Shown here piece by piece: positions 17,965 to 25,808 of a DNA stretch of 64,000 nucleotides; positions within the stretch are counted from its first letter, which is position 1, and the number at the start of each line of letters is the position of its first letter. The stretch comes from Actinomycetes bacterium (GTDB lineage: Bacteria; Actinomycetota; Acidimicrobiia; Acidimicrobiales; Acidimicrobiaceae). The position numbers and the translations under genes are program-made. The notes below the pieces were generated by a model, which was not told where the DNA came from, did no database searches, and worked only from the letters and a program-made list of their open reading frames with translations. The stretch spans positions 1 to 64,000 of the forward strand of contig JAKARV010000005.1 of assembly GCA_021819205.1 (NCBI GenBank), given 5' to 3'.

Positions 17965-18204
17965 ATGGTACTCATCGATAGGCCCCTCTTTTGGAAGCAT
18001 GGGCGCCGCTTTGCCCATCTGATCAGCGATAGCTCCCTTGACGAGTTGCACGAGGTCGCACAGGCGCTTGGTCTTTCAAAGGGGTTTCACGGCAACCATT
18101 ACGACGTGCCCGAAGAGATGGTTCCGGCGGTACTTGCTCGTGGTATTTCCCAGGTGGATCCTCGGGAGATTGTTAAGCGGCTTCGCGCCGCTGGGCTGCG
18201 GTAG
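17965..18204 (+). CDS. DUF4031 domain protein
   Basis: 79-aa protein matching the DUF4031 pattern: an early W-x-HGRRFAHLISD block, SLDELHEVAQALGL, then FHGNHYDVPEEM. The function of the family is unknown. The ATG has AGAGGT just upstream. It lies in the run of genes with the reductase and QueG, with a gap of one base to the latter. Confidence 0.75.
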   Translation: MVLIDRPLFWKHGRRFAHLISDSSLDELHEVAQALGLSKGFHGNHYDVPEEMVPAVLARGISQVDPREIVKRLRAAGLR

Positions 18205-18205
18205 C

Positions 18206-19210
18206 GTGGCCGTGGCCGATATCACTGCGATTCAGCTGCGGGAGCTGCTTGCGGCCGGTGGGGTGGTCGCCGCCGGCTCCGGGCGGATCGGTCCGGCCTA
18301 TTTTGACGCCAACCGGGCAAATCTGATGGTTGCTCGCGGCGATGTTACCTCCGAGCGATTTACCTTTCGGAATCCGGCAAGGTCAGCTGTGCCTCCGGCG
18401 TGGGCGCGGTGGTCGATTACGGCTGCCCTCGGGTACCAAGTTGGGAAGGGGAGGGGAGACGGGCTTTGCGTTGCCGGATATGCGCTTAGCGACACCTACT
18501 CGCAGCTTCGCAACCTTTTGAATGCTGGCACCAAGCTTCTGCGAGAGCAGGGCCGACAGGCAGCTTATGCGATCGACTCCAACGGCGCCTTCGACAAGGC
18601 TTACGCCCGTGCGAACCGGGTTGGTTGGATCGGACGGAACACCTTGGTGATGGTTCCCGGATGGGGTCCGGCGGTGGTAATCGGAAGCATCTTGACTGAT
18701 ACAGAGATAGACGTCTCCATCGGCAAGAGGCCAGGGCGGTGGCCGTGCGGCAACTGCACCCGATGCCGCGATGCCTGCCCGACCGGTGCGCTCTCCGGAG
18801 ACGGTGGGATTGTACCGAAGCTCTGCATTGCGTGGATTGGGCAGAAGGAGTCGCTCACGCCAGAGGAACGGCGTTTGCTGGGTACTCGGGTCTACGGATG
18901 CGACGAGTGCATGATCGCGTGCCCAGTTGGCTCGAGGCGCCACGCTGCGATTCCAACGATCTCGCCAAAGGAGATCACTGAGGCGACTCCGGTCGAGATC
19001 GTCAAGCGTTTCGGGCACTGGTACATTCCCAGGCGTGACCCAACTTTTGTCTATCGAAACGCTTTAGTGGCGCTTGCCAACCGTAGACGTCAGGACGTGC
19101 ACGCGCGAAGGGCCATTGCCCGCTTCCTTCTCGATGGAAGTACCAACCTCAGGCACGAGGCGCTCCGGTTGTGGCTTGCGCTGCGCTATCGCAAGGAGTC
19201 CGACAGTTGA
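18206..19210 (+). CDS. queG: Epoxyqueuosine reductase QueG-like
   Basis: Predicted cobalamin- and Fe-S-dependent enzyme for the last step of queuosine synthesis in tRNA. Two ferredoxin-type motifs are seen, CGNCTRCRDACP and a following CDECMIACP, after the QueG block YARANRVGWIGRNTL and SILTD. The C-terminus has HEAT-like helices (YRNALVALANRR). From the GTG at 18206 the protein is 334 aa, close to shorter QueG proteins; the open frame further upstream overlaps DUF4031 and is not coding. Its stop overlaps the TTG of pimB. Confidence 0.82.
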   Translation: MAVADITAIQLRELLAAGGVVAAGSGRIGPAYFDANRANLMVARGDVTSERFTFRNPARSAVPPAWARWSITAALGYQVGKGRGDGLCVAGYALSDTYSQLRNLLNAGTKLLREQGRQAAYAIDSNGAFDKAYARANRVGWIGRNTLVMVPGWGPAVVIGSILTDTEIDVSIGKRPGRWPCGNCTRCRDACPTGALSGDGGIVPKLCIAWIGQKESLTPEERRLLGTRVYGCDECMIACPVGSRRHAAIPTISPKEITEATPVEIVKRFGHWYIPRRDPTFVYRNALVALANRRRQDVHARRAIARFLLDGSTNLRHEALRLWLALRYRKESDS

Positions 19211-20310
19211 TCAAGCACGTCTTGGTGACCAACGACTTCCCGCCCAAGGTGGGTGGAATCCAGTCGTACCTTTTCGAGATATACAGTCGGCTGGATCCGG
19301 AGAGCTACTTGGTGGCAACGACCGTGCACGAGGATGCCGCCGCCTTCGATCGGAAGTTTCCCGGGGAGGTGATTAGGCTAAAGCATCGCCTGTTGCCGGT
19401 GGCTGGCACTCGGTCTGACCTGCTCGCTGTGGTATCCGCCTTTCAGGCTGATCTGGTTGTTTACGACCCGATCTGGCCGATCGGAGCGCTCGGCGCGAGG
19501 CTTGGTCCCCCGTATGGGCTTATTGCCCACGGAGCAGAGGTGGTGCTGCCGGCAAAGCTTCCCGGAGTGGCGGGGTCGATGCGGCGAAGCTTGAGTGGCG
19601 CAAGGGGGGTTATCGCGGCCGGATCCTATCCGATGCAGGCCGTGCGTTCACTTGTGCCGACGGTTCCAACCTTTGAAGTGGCGCCGGGAGCTGATCTTAG
19701 CCGCTTCGTACCCACCCAGAGCGTGGAGGAGCGCGACGCGATTCGCAAGCGCTTCATGGGCGATTCCCGGTTGCCGATGATTCTTTTTGTCTCCCGGCTG
19801 GTGCCCCGGAAGGGTGCGGATCGCGTCATCGAGGCGGCCAGGCTGCTCGATCAGCCGGTTGAAGTCCACATCGTTGGATCGGGACGCGACCGTGCACGAC
19901 TAGAACGGCTCGCAAAAAGGCGGGGGGTGAACACGATCTTTCACGGTGCGCTTCCGGACGGTGATCTGGAGCAGGTTTACCGGGCTGCGGACGTCTTCTG
20001 TTTCCCGGCTCGGAGCCGCTGGCTTGGACTCGAGCAGGAGGGGTTCGGGATCGTGCTAGTCGAGGCGCAGGCCTCTGGCGCTCGGGTTGTGTGCACCCGG
20101 ACCGGAGGGATGGCGGACGCGGTCGTTGGTACTAGCCCGGTGGTGCTGGATGAAGGGAGCGCAGCCGCCGTGGCGGGAGGAATTTCTTTCCAGCTCAAGG
20201 CTGATCCGAAGCTTCCGGCCGGGGAACGGCACCTGATTATCGAGAAGTTCGACTACGGACGGCTCTCGCTCCAGTACGGAGAGGCTATTTTAAAGCTTGC
20301 GAAACAGTGA
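19207..20310 (+). CDS. pimB: GDP-mannose-dependent mannosyltransferase, PimB type
   Basis: GT4 glycosyltransferase predicted to add the second mannose to PIM1. The N-terminus VLVTNDFPPKVGGIQSYL is typical, and the donor domain has FVSRLVPRKGADRVI and EQEGFGIVLVEAQASG (E-x7-E). The TTG start at 19207 overlaps the QueG stop by 3 bases and places the N-terminus correctly; the open frame before it is an artefact. The SRPBCC gene downstream matches the mycobacterial neighbourhood of pimB (Rv2188c/Rv2185c, from memory), which strengthens the call. Confidence 0.8.
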   Translation: MIKHVLVTNDFPPKVGGIQSYLFEIYSRLDPESYLVATTVHEDAAAFDRKFPGEVIRLKHRLLPVAGTRSDLLAVVSAFQADLVVYDPIWPIGALGARLGPPYGLIAHGAEVVLPAKLPGVAGSMRRSLSGARGVIAAGSYPMQAVRSLVPTVPTFEVAPGADLSRFVPTQSVEERDAIRKRFMGDSRLPMILFVSRLVPRKGADRVIEAARLLDQPVEVHIVGSGRDRARLERLAKRRGVNTIFHGALPDGDLEQVYRAADVFCFPARSRWLGLEQEGFGIVLVEAQASGARVVCTRTGGMADAVVGTSPVVLDEGSAAAVAGGISFQLKADPKLPAGERHLIIEKFDYGRLSLQYGEAILKLAKQ

Positions 20311-20349
20311 TTATCGGAAAGTTCCAATCGGCGAGAAGGGAGAGGAACT

Positions 20350-20826
20350 GTGGACGTCACTACCGAAACTAGATCTATCCGAGCGTCGGCCGCTCTTTGC
20401 TACGAGGTGGCGATCGATTTTGAAAAGTATCCTGAGTGGGCTTCGGATATCCGCTCGGTTGAGGTAGTAAGCCTGGATTCACAGGGACGGCCGCTTCAGG
20501 TAGCCTACCGTGCTGCGGCTTTTGGCCGGAGTGCCTCATATACCCTCGAGTACGAGTACGGAGAGATGGGGTTTAGCTGGCGGCAGGTGAGCGGGGACGT
20601 TACCTCGAAGCTTGACGGACGGTACGCCTTTGTTGAATCAACGCCGGCGATTACCATTGTGACTTACGACCTTGCAGCCGAACTCGTCGTGCCGTTGCCG
20701 TCATTTCTGAAGCGCCGGGCAGAGGTAAAGATAACCCGAAGTGCCCTGGATGACCTTGCGAGACGGGTAGCCGACCTGCTTGCGGGTGGCCAAGCGGGAT
20801 CTGCAAGTCGTACCAGCGCCGATTGA
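20350..20826 (+). CDS. SRPBCC (polyketide cyclase/START-like) protein
   Basis: 158-aa member of the START/SRPBCC hydrophobic-cavity fold. The opening TTETRSIRASAALCYEVA with DFEKYPEW is the usual beginning, followed by alternating beta strands and a long C-terminal helix (RSALDDLARRVADLL). Such proteins bind lipids or polyketides; the ligand here is unknown. The GTG start has AGAAGGGAGAGG upstream. It is about 40 bases after pimB. Confidence 0.8.
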   Translation: MDVTTETRSIRASAALCYEVAIDFEKYPEWASDIRSVEVVSLDSQGRPLQVAYRAAAFGRSASYTLEYEYGEMGFSWRQVSGDVTSKLDGRYAFVESTPAITIVTYDLAAELVVPLPSFLKRRAEVKITRSALDDLARRVADLLAGGQAGSASRTSAD

Positions 20827-20855
20827 GAGCGCTGGACAGCTCTTTTTGACGGCGG

Positions 20856-21746
20856 CTACTGGTAGTTTCGGCGGATTCGGGGCAGTCGCATGGACTGTCC
20901 GGCAACTAGGCCGACGCTGAGCAGGATCATGGCGAGCCCTAGAAATGTACCGATCCGGATCTGTTCCCCGAGGAAGGCCCAACTCCATAGGACGCCAAAC
21001 GCTGGTACGAGATAGGTCACACCCAGCGTCTTTACCGCACCGATCTGCTTAATCAACTGGAAGTAGAGCAGGTAGGCGAGAGCGGTGCAGGCTAAGGCGA
21101 GTGCTACGACTGCGGCGACGGCCTCCACGGTGGGCGCACGCGCCGGAAGGGATGCTAGCGTTACCGGCGCAAGCAGTACCGCTGCCACCAGCTGCTGGCC
21201 AAACGCCAGGTCAAGCGGGGCCTCTCCCTTGAGGGTTTTCCCGGCCAGCACTCCGCCGATCGCATAGAAGAGGGCTCCGCCAAGCGATAGCACTACGGCT
21301 ACGAGGAGCTTTGGATCGATAGCGGCGCCGCCACCTCCAACGAGTACCGCAACCGCTACGATGCCGAGCGCCAACCCGGAAACCTTTCTTGCTTCCAAAG
21401 GATCGCCGTTCCACCGGTACGCGACCAGAGCGGCAAAGAGCGGAGTTGTAGCGTTGAGAATGGCGGCCCATGATGCGTTGAGCGTGAGTTCTGCCGTGGA
21501 GATGAGGCAAAAAGGGAGGGCTGCGTTAACCGCGCCAAGCACGAGGTAAGCACGCCACCGATGGAAAAGTCGGGGGCGTTGGCCAATCACCGCCATATAG
21601 GCAAATAGCGCCATTGCCGCGATGGCGACGCGAAGCTCGACGAGAAGGACCGGACCAAACACCGGAGCCGCAATGCGGATGAAGATGAAGGAACCGCCCC
21701 ATAAGGCGGCTAGCAGGACGAGCAAAGCCGCATCTTTGACCCGCAC
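20856..21746 (-). CDS. EamA/DMT-family transporter
   Basis: About 296 aa with ten hydrophobic segments in two five-helix EamA repeats (first starting AALLVLLAALWGGSFIFIR, second around LLVAVVLSLGGALFYAIGG). It is probably an exporter of amino acids or metabolites; the substrate cannot be told. I chose the GTG at 21746, with GGAGG at 21756-21760, over the TTG at 21788, which would add a polar stretch. Transcribed against the pimB operon. Confidence 0.85.
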   Translation of the reverse strand: MRVKDAALLVLLAALWGGSFIFIRIAAPVFGPVLLVELRVAIAAMALFAYMAVIGQRPRLFHRWRAYLVLGAVNAALPFCLISTAELTLNASWAAILNATTPLFAALVAYRWNGDPLEARKVSGLALGIVAVAVLVGGGGAAIDPKLLVAVVLSLGGALFYAIGGVLAGKTLKGEAPLDLAFGQQLVAAVLLAPVTLASLPARAPTVEAVAAVVALALACTALAYLLYFQLIKQIGAVKTLGVTYLVPAFGVLWSWAFLGEQIRIGTFLGLAMILLSVGLVAGQSMRLPRIRRNYQ

Positions 21747-22081
21747 GCCTCCGAACCTCCTTGAAAAAGCATCCACGCAGTAGCTCAAGTCATCCTACCG
21801 CTTGGCGAATTTGGGCTACTCAAAGCCACCTTCTCCTGGCGGCATGGCAAGGGTTCCCGGGCGGTTGGGGGAGCTCCGCGATCAGCTTGCACATTCGAGT
21901 TCAAGTGCGCAAGCTTCCGATAAAGCAGCTCTCTTTGGTGCCAATGCAACGACGCCTTGTGTTCAAATGTGCAGGTAATGGGGGTGGCGGCGCCGAGGGG
22001 CATTTGGATTGTCCGACCCGCAAAATAATCTACCGTCTGCCGCCGTACGGTGGTCTTCGAAGATACTTCCAAGGAGGTGCG
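21747..22081 (+). other. Divergent intergenic region, EamA transporter / lipoprotein
   Basis: About 335 bases between divergent starts. The strong AAGGAGGTGC ribosome-binding site for the lipoprotein is at 22070-22079. Promoters for both directions must lie here, but no clear -35/-10 pair stands out and no small gene is supported. Confidence 0.35.
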
Positions 22082-22714
22082 ATGCGCGGATCAAAATGGG
22101 GATTGCTGCTTGCGGGAGCTGGAGTGGTGTTGACCGCTTGTGGGACGAGCGCCGTCAATCACGGTAGCGCGGCAAGTAGCAAGGCTTCGCAACCCAAATC
22201 CGGGAGGTCCAATTCGGGCAGTTCGAAAGGCGCGGCTGGCTCAAATGCCGCGGGCAAGGGAGTCTACGCAATGGGTACGAAGGTCAACATTCCATCGACC
22301 CTCGGTGGCGTCGATAGCGTTACCGTCTTCGGCTACTACTCCAATGTGGAGAGTAACCAGCCCACTTTTGATCAGCCGCCGTCAGGTGACAGCTATGGCG
22401 CAATCGACGCCGAAGTTTGTGCGGGCTCCGCTGGTTCCAGTACTGGTGCCAACCCGTACGACTTCACCGTTCTGCTCTCGAACGGCTCATCCGCACAGAT
22501 TGACGCTCTTGTCGGCACGCCAACGGTTAGCCCACTCGCGAGCGAGTCGGCGCTAGGGCAGAACTTTCAGGGCCTTTCGCCGGGACAGTGCACACGCGGT
22601 TTCGTGGTCTTTGACATCCCTGCTGGCACGAGCGCTACTTACGTCCAGTTCACGGGGACATCAGCCAACTTCAGTGGCAGCAGCGTCATCAAGTGGACCA
22701 TGCCGGCTAGCTAA
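22082..22714 (+). CDS. Secreted lipoprotein, DUF4352-like
   Basis: 210-aa exported protein. The signal peptide ends in the lipobox LTAC, so the cysteine near residue 20 should be lipidated. A Ser/Gly/Lys-rich linker of about 40 residues follows. The remaining domain has the look of the DUF4352 immunoglobulin-like fold (DAEVCAGSAG, YDFTVLLSNGS, LSPGQCTRGFVVFDIP), which often sits on the outside of the membrane. The function is unknown. The ATG at 22082 is fixed by a perfect ribosome-binding site. Confidence 0.78.
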   Translation: MRGSKWGLLLAGAGVVLTACGTSAVNHGSAASSKASQPKSGRSNSGSSKGAAGSNAAGKGVYAMGTKVNIPSTLGGVDSVTVFGYYSNVESNQPTFDQPPSGDSYGAIDAEVCAGSAGSSTGANPYDFTVLLSNGSSAQIDALVGTPTVSPLASESALGQNFQGLSPGQCTRGFVVFDIPAGTSATYVQFTGTSANFSGSSVIKWTMPAS

Positions 22715-23060
22715 TCGTCCATGCGGGATATACGGGTTCTTTGCATCGGCGCGGGTGGCAATGTGTAAGCTCGACGAATGTTTTATCCGCGGCGACCGCA
22801 ACCGAGCCGATCGACCCGTTGTGAAGGGAAGCGGGACGGGTCGCCGGCGGCACGCTTTGGCGCGATGATTGATTGCCGCTTTCATCGCGCTGCGGCCATC
22901 ATCCGTAAAGGAAGCAGTTGTCGCTCGAGGAATCGGGCGGTGGAGGAACTCCCAGGAATCGGAGCCGAGCGGCCGCCGTGGAGCAGGATGAAGCAGCCGT
23001 GGCCGCACTCCAAGCGCCTCCGACACTTTACCGGCGCTCCTCGCCACAACTGGTGGTTTG
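22715..23060. other. Convergent intergenic region, lipoprotein / zwf
   Basis: About 346 bases between two 3' ends. Reading all frames I see no credible gene. It contains one inverted repeat (22812-22843). Confidence 0.4.
22812..22843. terminator. Inverted repeat between convergent genes
   Basis: Perfect 8-bp arms CGACCCGT (22812-22819) and ACGGGTCG (22836-22843) with a 16-base loop. Its place between two 3' ends suggests a terminator, but there is no T-run. Confidence 0.3.
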
Positions 23061-24461
23061 CTAGTGGCTTTCGAGCCACGGAGCTTGCCACCCAAGATGG
23101 CCACGGAGCAAGTCGTGGGCTTGCGAGGGCCCCCAGCTTCCTCTGGCATAGCGGACGGGAGGTGCGGTGATCTCCAGAATTGGCTCGAGAATCCGCCAAG
23201 TCTCCTCGACCGAATCTTGCCGGGCGAACAGCGAGCGATCCCCGCGGAGGGCATCGTTCAGCAGGCGCTCGTAAGGCTCCGGAGAGCGTCCCAACTCTTC
23301 CTGGAAGGGGAGGTCCATATCGACAGTCCGAACTCCACGGCCCCGGGCATCTTTTGACAGAAAGGTCATCCTGAGGCCCGGTTGGGGGTCGAGCCGCAAG
23401 ACCAACTGGTTGGGAAGGCCCCGGACTCGACCACCGAGGTACGGCAACTTGGGCGGATCTCGAAATACAAAACGGAGTTCGGTGGCCGTGACCGGCAGGG
23501 CCTTGCCTGCCCTGATGAAGATCGGCACCCCTCCCCACCGCCAGGTGGAGAGTTCCAGCCGGAGGGCGATGTAGGTTTCGGTAGTGGATCCCGGCTTTAC
23601 GCCGGGTACTTCCTGGTACCCTTCGTATTGCCCCCGAACTACTTGCGCGGGGTCTGCATCTTCGAATGCGCGGTATACGTCGATCTTGCGATCCCATAGC
23701 GCATCGTAACCTACCCCCACGGGCGCCTCCATCAAGGCAAGCGCCAGTACCTGCATGAGGTGATTTTGGACAACATCGCGTAGCGCTCCCACCGGATCGT
23801 AGAATGCACCGCGATCGTCGACTCCGAAATCTTCCGCCATGGTCACCTGGATCAGCGAGATGTGGTTCCGATTCCACAGCGGCTCCAACCATTCATTGGC
23901 GAAGCGGAGAAAGTGCAGGTCAAGAACTGGTTGCTTGCCAAGGAAGTGATCGATACGGAGGATCTGTTCCTCGGCAAGCACTGCGTGAAGGTCCTGGTTC
24001 AACTGGCGGGCGGAAGCCAGATCGCGTCCGAATGGCTTTTCAAACAACACCAGGGCATTTGAGGCGAGGCCGGCTTTCGCGATAGACGTCGCGACCGGTG
24101 CAAATAGCGAGGGTGGGATCTCAAGGTAAAACAGCGGCTTACGGGCGCCGGCTAGTGCCTCGGCAATCTTGGAGTAGGTTTCAGAGGCCAAGAAATCGCC
24201 GTTGATATAGGTTATTCGGCCCGCCAGCCTGGAGACGACGCGCTTATCGACAGGGTGTCCGTCATGGGAAATCGAACTCTCGATCACGTCAAGTAACCGG
24301 TCGCGGGGCCAGTCGTCCTTGGCGACTCCGATAATAGGGCAATCCAACTCGCCGGCGCCTTCGAGCCGGTAGAGAGAGGGAAAGGTCATTTTGCGCGCTA
24401 GGTCGCCGGTAATGCCAAAGATTACCATCGCATCCGCAGCTGACAATCCGGTCTCTGTCAT
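23061..24461 (-). CDS. zwf: Glucose-6-phosphate dehydrogenase
   Basis: First enzyme of the oxidative pentose phosphate pathway, making 6-phosphogluconolactone and NAD(P)H. The dinucleotide motif is VIFGITGDLARK, the active-site signature is LRIDHFLGKQPV, and the C-terminal part keeps YEGYQEVPGVKPGSTTETY. The protein is about 466 aa. Two starts are possible: ATG 24461, which overlaps the stop of the upstream gene as ATGA, and ATG 24479. I prefer the former. It is coupled to the aldose epimerase gene upstream. Confidence 0.95.
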   Translation of the reverse strand: MTETGLSAADAMVIFGITGDLARKMTFPSLYRLEGAGELDCPIIGVAKDDWPRDRLLDVIESSISHDGHPVDKRVVSRLAGRITYINGDFLASETYSKIAEALAGARKPLFYLEIPPSLFAPVATSIAKAGLASNALVLFEKPFGRDLASARQLNQDLHAVLAEEQILRIDHFLGKQPVLDLHFLRFANEWLEPLWNRNHISLIQVTMAEDFGVDDRGAFYDPVGALRDVVQNHLMQVLALALMEAPVGVGYDALWDRKIDVYRAFEDADPAQVVRGQYEGYQEVPGVKPGSTTETYIALRLELSTWRWGGVPIFIRAGKALPVTATELRFVFRDPPKLPYLGGRVRGLPNQLVLRLDPQPGLRMTFLSKDARGRGVRTVDMDLPFQEELGRSPEPYERLLNDALRGDRSLFARQDSVEETWRILEPILEITAPPVRYARGSWGPSQAHDLLRGHLGWQAPWLESH

Positions 24462-25375
24462 TGGTGTTGCAACCCCCATCTCATCGTGATCGTCCTTCCT
24501 GGTTCAAGCAGCACTTCTCCCGGGCTGGAGTTAAAGGCGTCCGGGACGCAACTCATCGGTTCGACCGCCAGCCCGGTGCGCCTTCGAAGCGGTGGGAGGG
24601 TATCCCCGGTGAATACCTGCAGAAACTTCCAAGAGCGGTCGGCCCACAGACTCCGCCGGCTTCCTGTGGGGTCGACTAGATGGATCCACGCCAATCCGGA
24701 CTCATCGCGCTCGAGTTCGGAAAAACACGTGTCAAGAATTTGGTTTCCGACAAGGCGAGGCTTGGTAAAGTCAACCGCGCTGCCGTGGGTAGCCCTGGGC
24801 GAGCCGACCGGGAGCATCGATTGGCGATCGCTCTCGAGGTACTTGAGGGCGGGGACCTGTAGGTAGCAGCTGTCGATACCCTCGGGACCGCCGGATAGGT
24901 ATGGATGGTGCCCAACTCCAAACGGGCAGGGACCGCTTGACAGATTGGTAAACGATGTCCTCACGGTCAGGCCGTCATCGTTCAACCGATATTCGGTCGC
25001 GAGGTCAACGGTGAACGGGTACCCCGGCTGCGGATGGATGCGGGTTGTGAGGCTTACCGAAGAATCGCTCCTTCCGGCGAGACTCCACGGCCTCCAGCGC
25101 ACCAGCCCGTGAATCGCGTTACCCAGCTCTGGTTCTGTGATCGGGAGTTGGTAACTCTTGCCGTTGAACTCATACCGGCCCTTTGCGATCCGGTTCGGCC
25201 ACGGCGCCAGCAACGCACCGTGGGCTCCATCGCAAATGGCGTCCTTGGCGTAAGCTTCGAGGACATGCGCGTCGCCGACCCGATACTCCCTAAGTCCGCC
25301 GCCAACCTCCACGATAACGGCGCGTTGCTCGTGGAAGCTGATGGTGTGCTGCGTACCAGAGGGGTTCGTGTCCAA
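24458..25375 (-). CDS. Aldose 1-epimerase family protein
   Basis: Galactose-mutarotase-fold enzyme, about 305 aa. It likely interconverts sugar anomers (glucose or glucose 6-phosphate type), which fits its coupling to zwf. Catalytic-site blocks are NAIHGLVRWRPW (His), FGVGHHPYL (His) and LAVEPMSCVPDAFN (Glu). The TTG at 25375 was chosen because GGAGAG lies 4 bases upstream and the protein then begins at the first beta strand; the open frame extends back to 25468 but has no ribosome-binding site there. Confidence 0.82.
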   Translation of the reverse strand: MDTNPSGTQHTISFHEQRAVIVEVGGGLREYRVGDAHVLEAYAKDAICDGAHGALLAPWPNRIAKGRYEFNGKSYQLPITEPELGNAIHGLVRWRPWSLAGRSDSSVSLTTRIHPQPGYPFTVDLATEYRLNDDGLTVRTSFTNLSSGPCPFGVGHHPYLSGGPEGIDSCYLQVPALKYLESDRQSMLPVGSPRATHGSAVDFTKPRLVGNQILDTCFSELERDESGLAWIHLVDPTGSRRSLWADRSWKFLQVFTGDTLPPLRRRTGLAVEPMSCVPDAFNSSPGEVLLEPGRTITMRWGLQHQ

Positions 25376-25808
25376 CCTACTCTCCTTCGCGTTGAAGGCT
25401 AGCACCATCATCGTCGAGGCATGAAGCCAGGAGTCCTGGCCGATATTCAGGGACGACCTTTCGAGCATCCGTGCCGAAGGATAAACCGAGTAGAACGAAG
25501 GACGGGAAGCGGCCTTGACCCGGCCAAGAAGATACTCGCAGGAACCTGAAGAGGTTTCGGAAGGTCTACCGGTTCGTAGCTTTCACGTCTTCCGGGCCGA
25601 CCTCGCGACGGTACCTTCCCGCCGGAGCATGCCGTCCGGCTTCCGAGTCGACCACGATCCCTGCGACACAGGTGCCGACATTCTGACTGTCTGAATGATA
25701 CTGCCAGCCCCATAGGAGGGGCTGGCTCGCGTCGCCGAACTGTTCGCGGATACTTCACCGTTGGAGAGAGCATTGTGCAGTCGGTTCTTTTAGTGGCCTC
25801 GGGTTGGC
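25376..25808. other. Intergenic region with no supported gene
   Basis: About 430 bases between the epimerase start and the end of the hydrogenase-like operon, both on the minus strand. It should contain the epimerase-zwf promoter and the terminator of the upstream operon. No reading frame here looks like a protein. Confidence 0.4.
25703..25726 (-). terminator. Hairpin downstream of the hydrogenase-like operon
   Basis: Perfect 9-bp stem, GCCAGCCCC at 25703-25711 and GGGGCTGGC at 25718-25726, with a 6-base loop, about 85 bases past the last stop codon. There is no T-run, so it would be an I-shaped terminator of the kind common in actinobacteria. Confidence 0.55.

Noticed and set aside
22661-23254. 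Open frame of 197 codons opposite the lipoprotein and zwf 3' ends
   Set aside because: Arg/Pro-rich shadow of GC-rich DNA overlapping two real genes; nothing supports it.
25447-25773. Open frame of 108 codons between the epimerase and the hydrogenase-like operon
   Set aside because: Composition typical of non-coding GC-rich frames; it includes the hairpin at 25703-25726.
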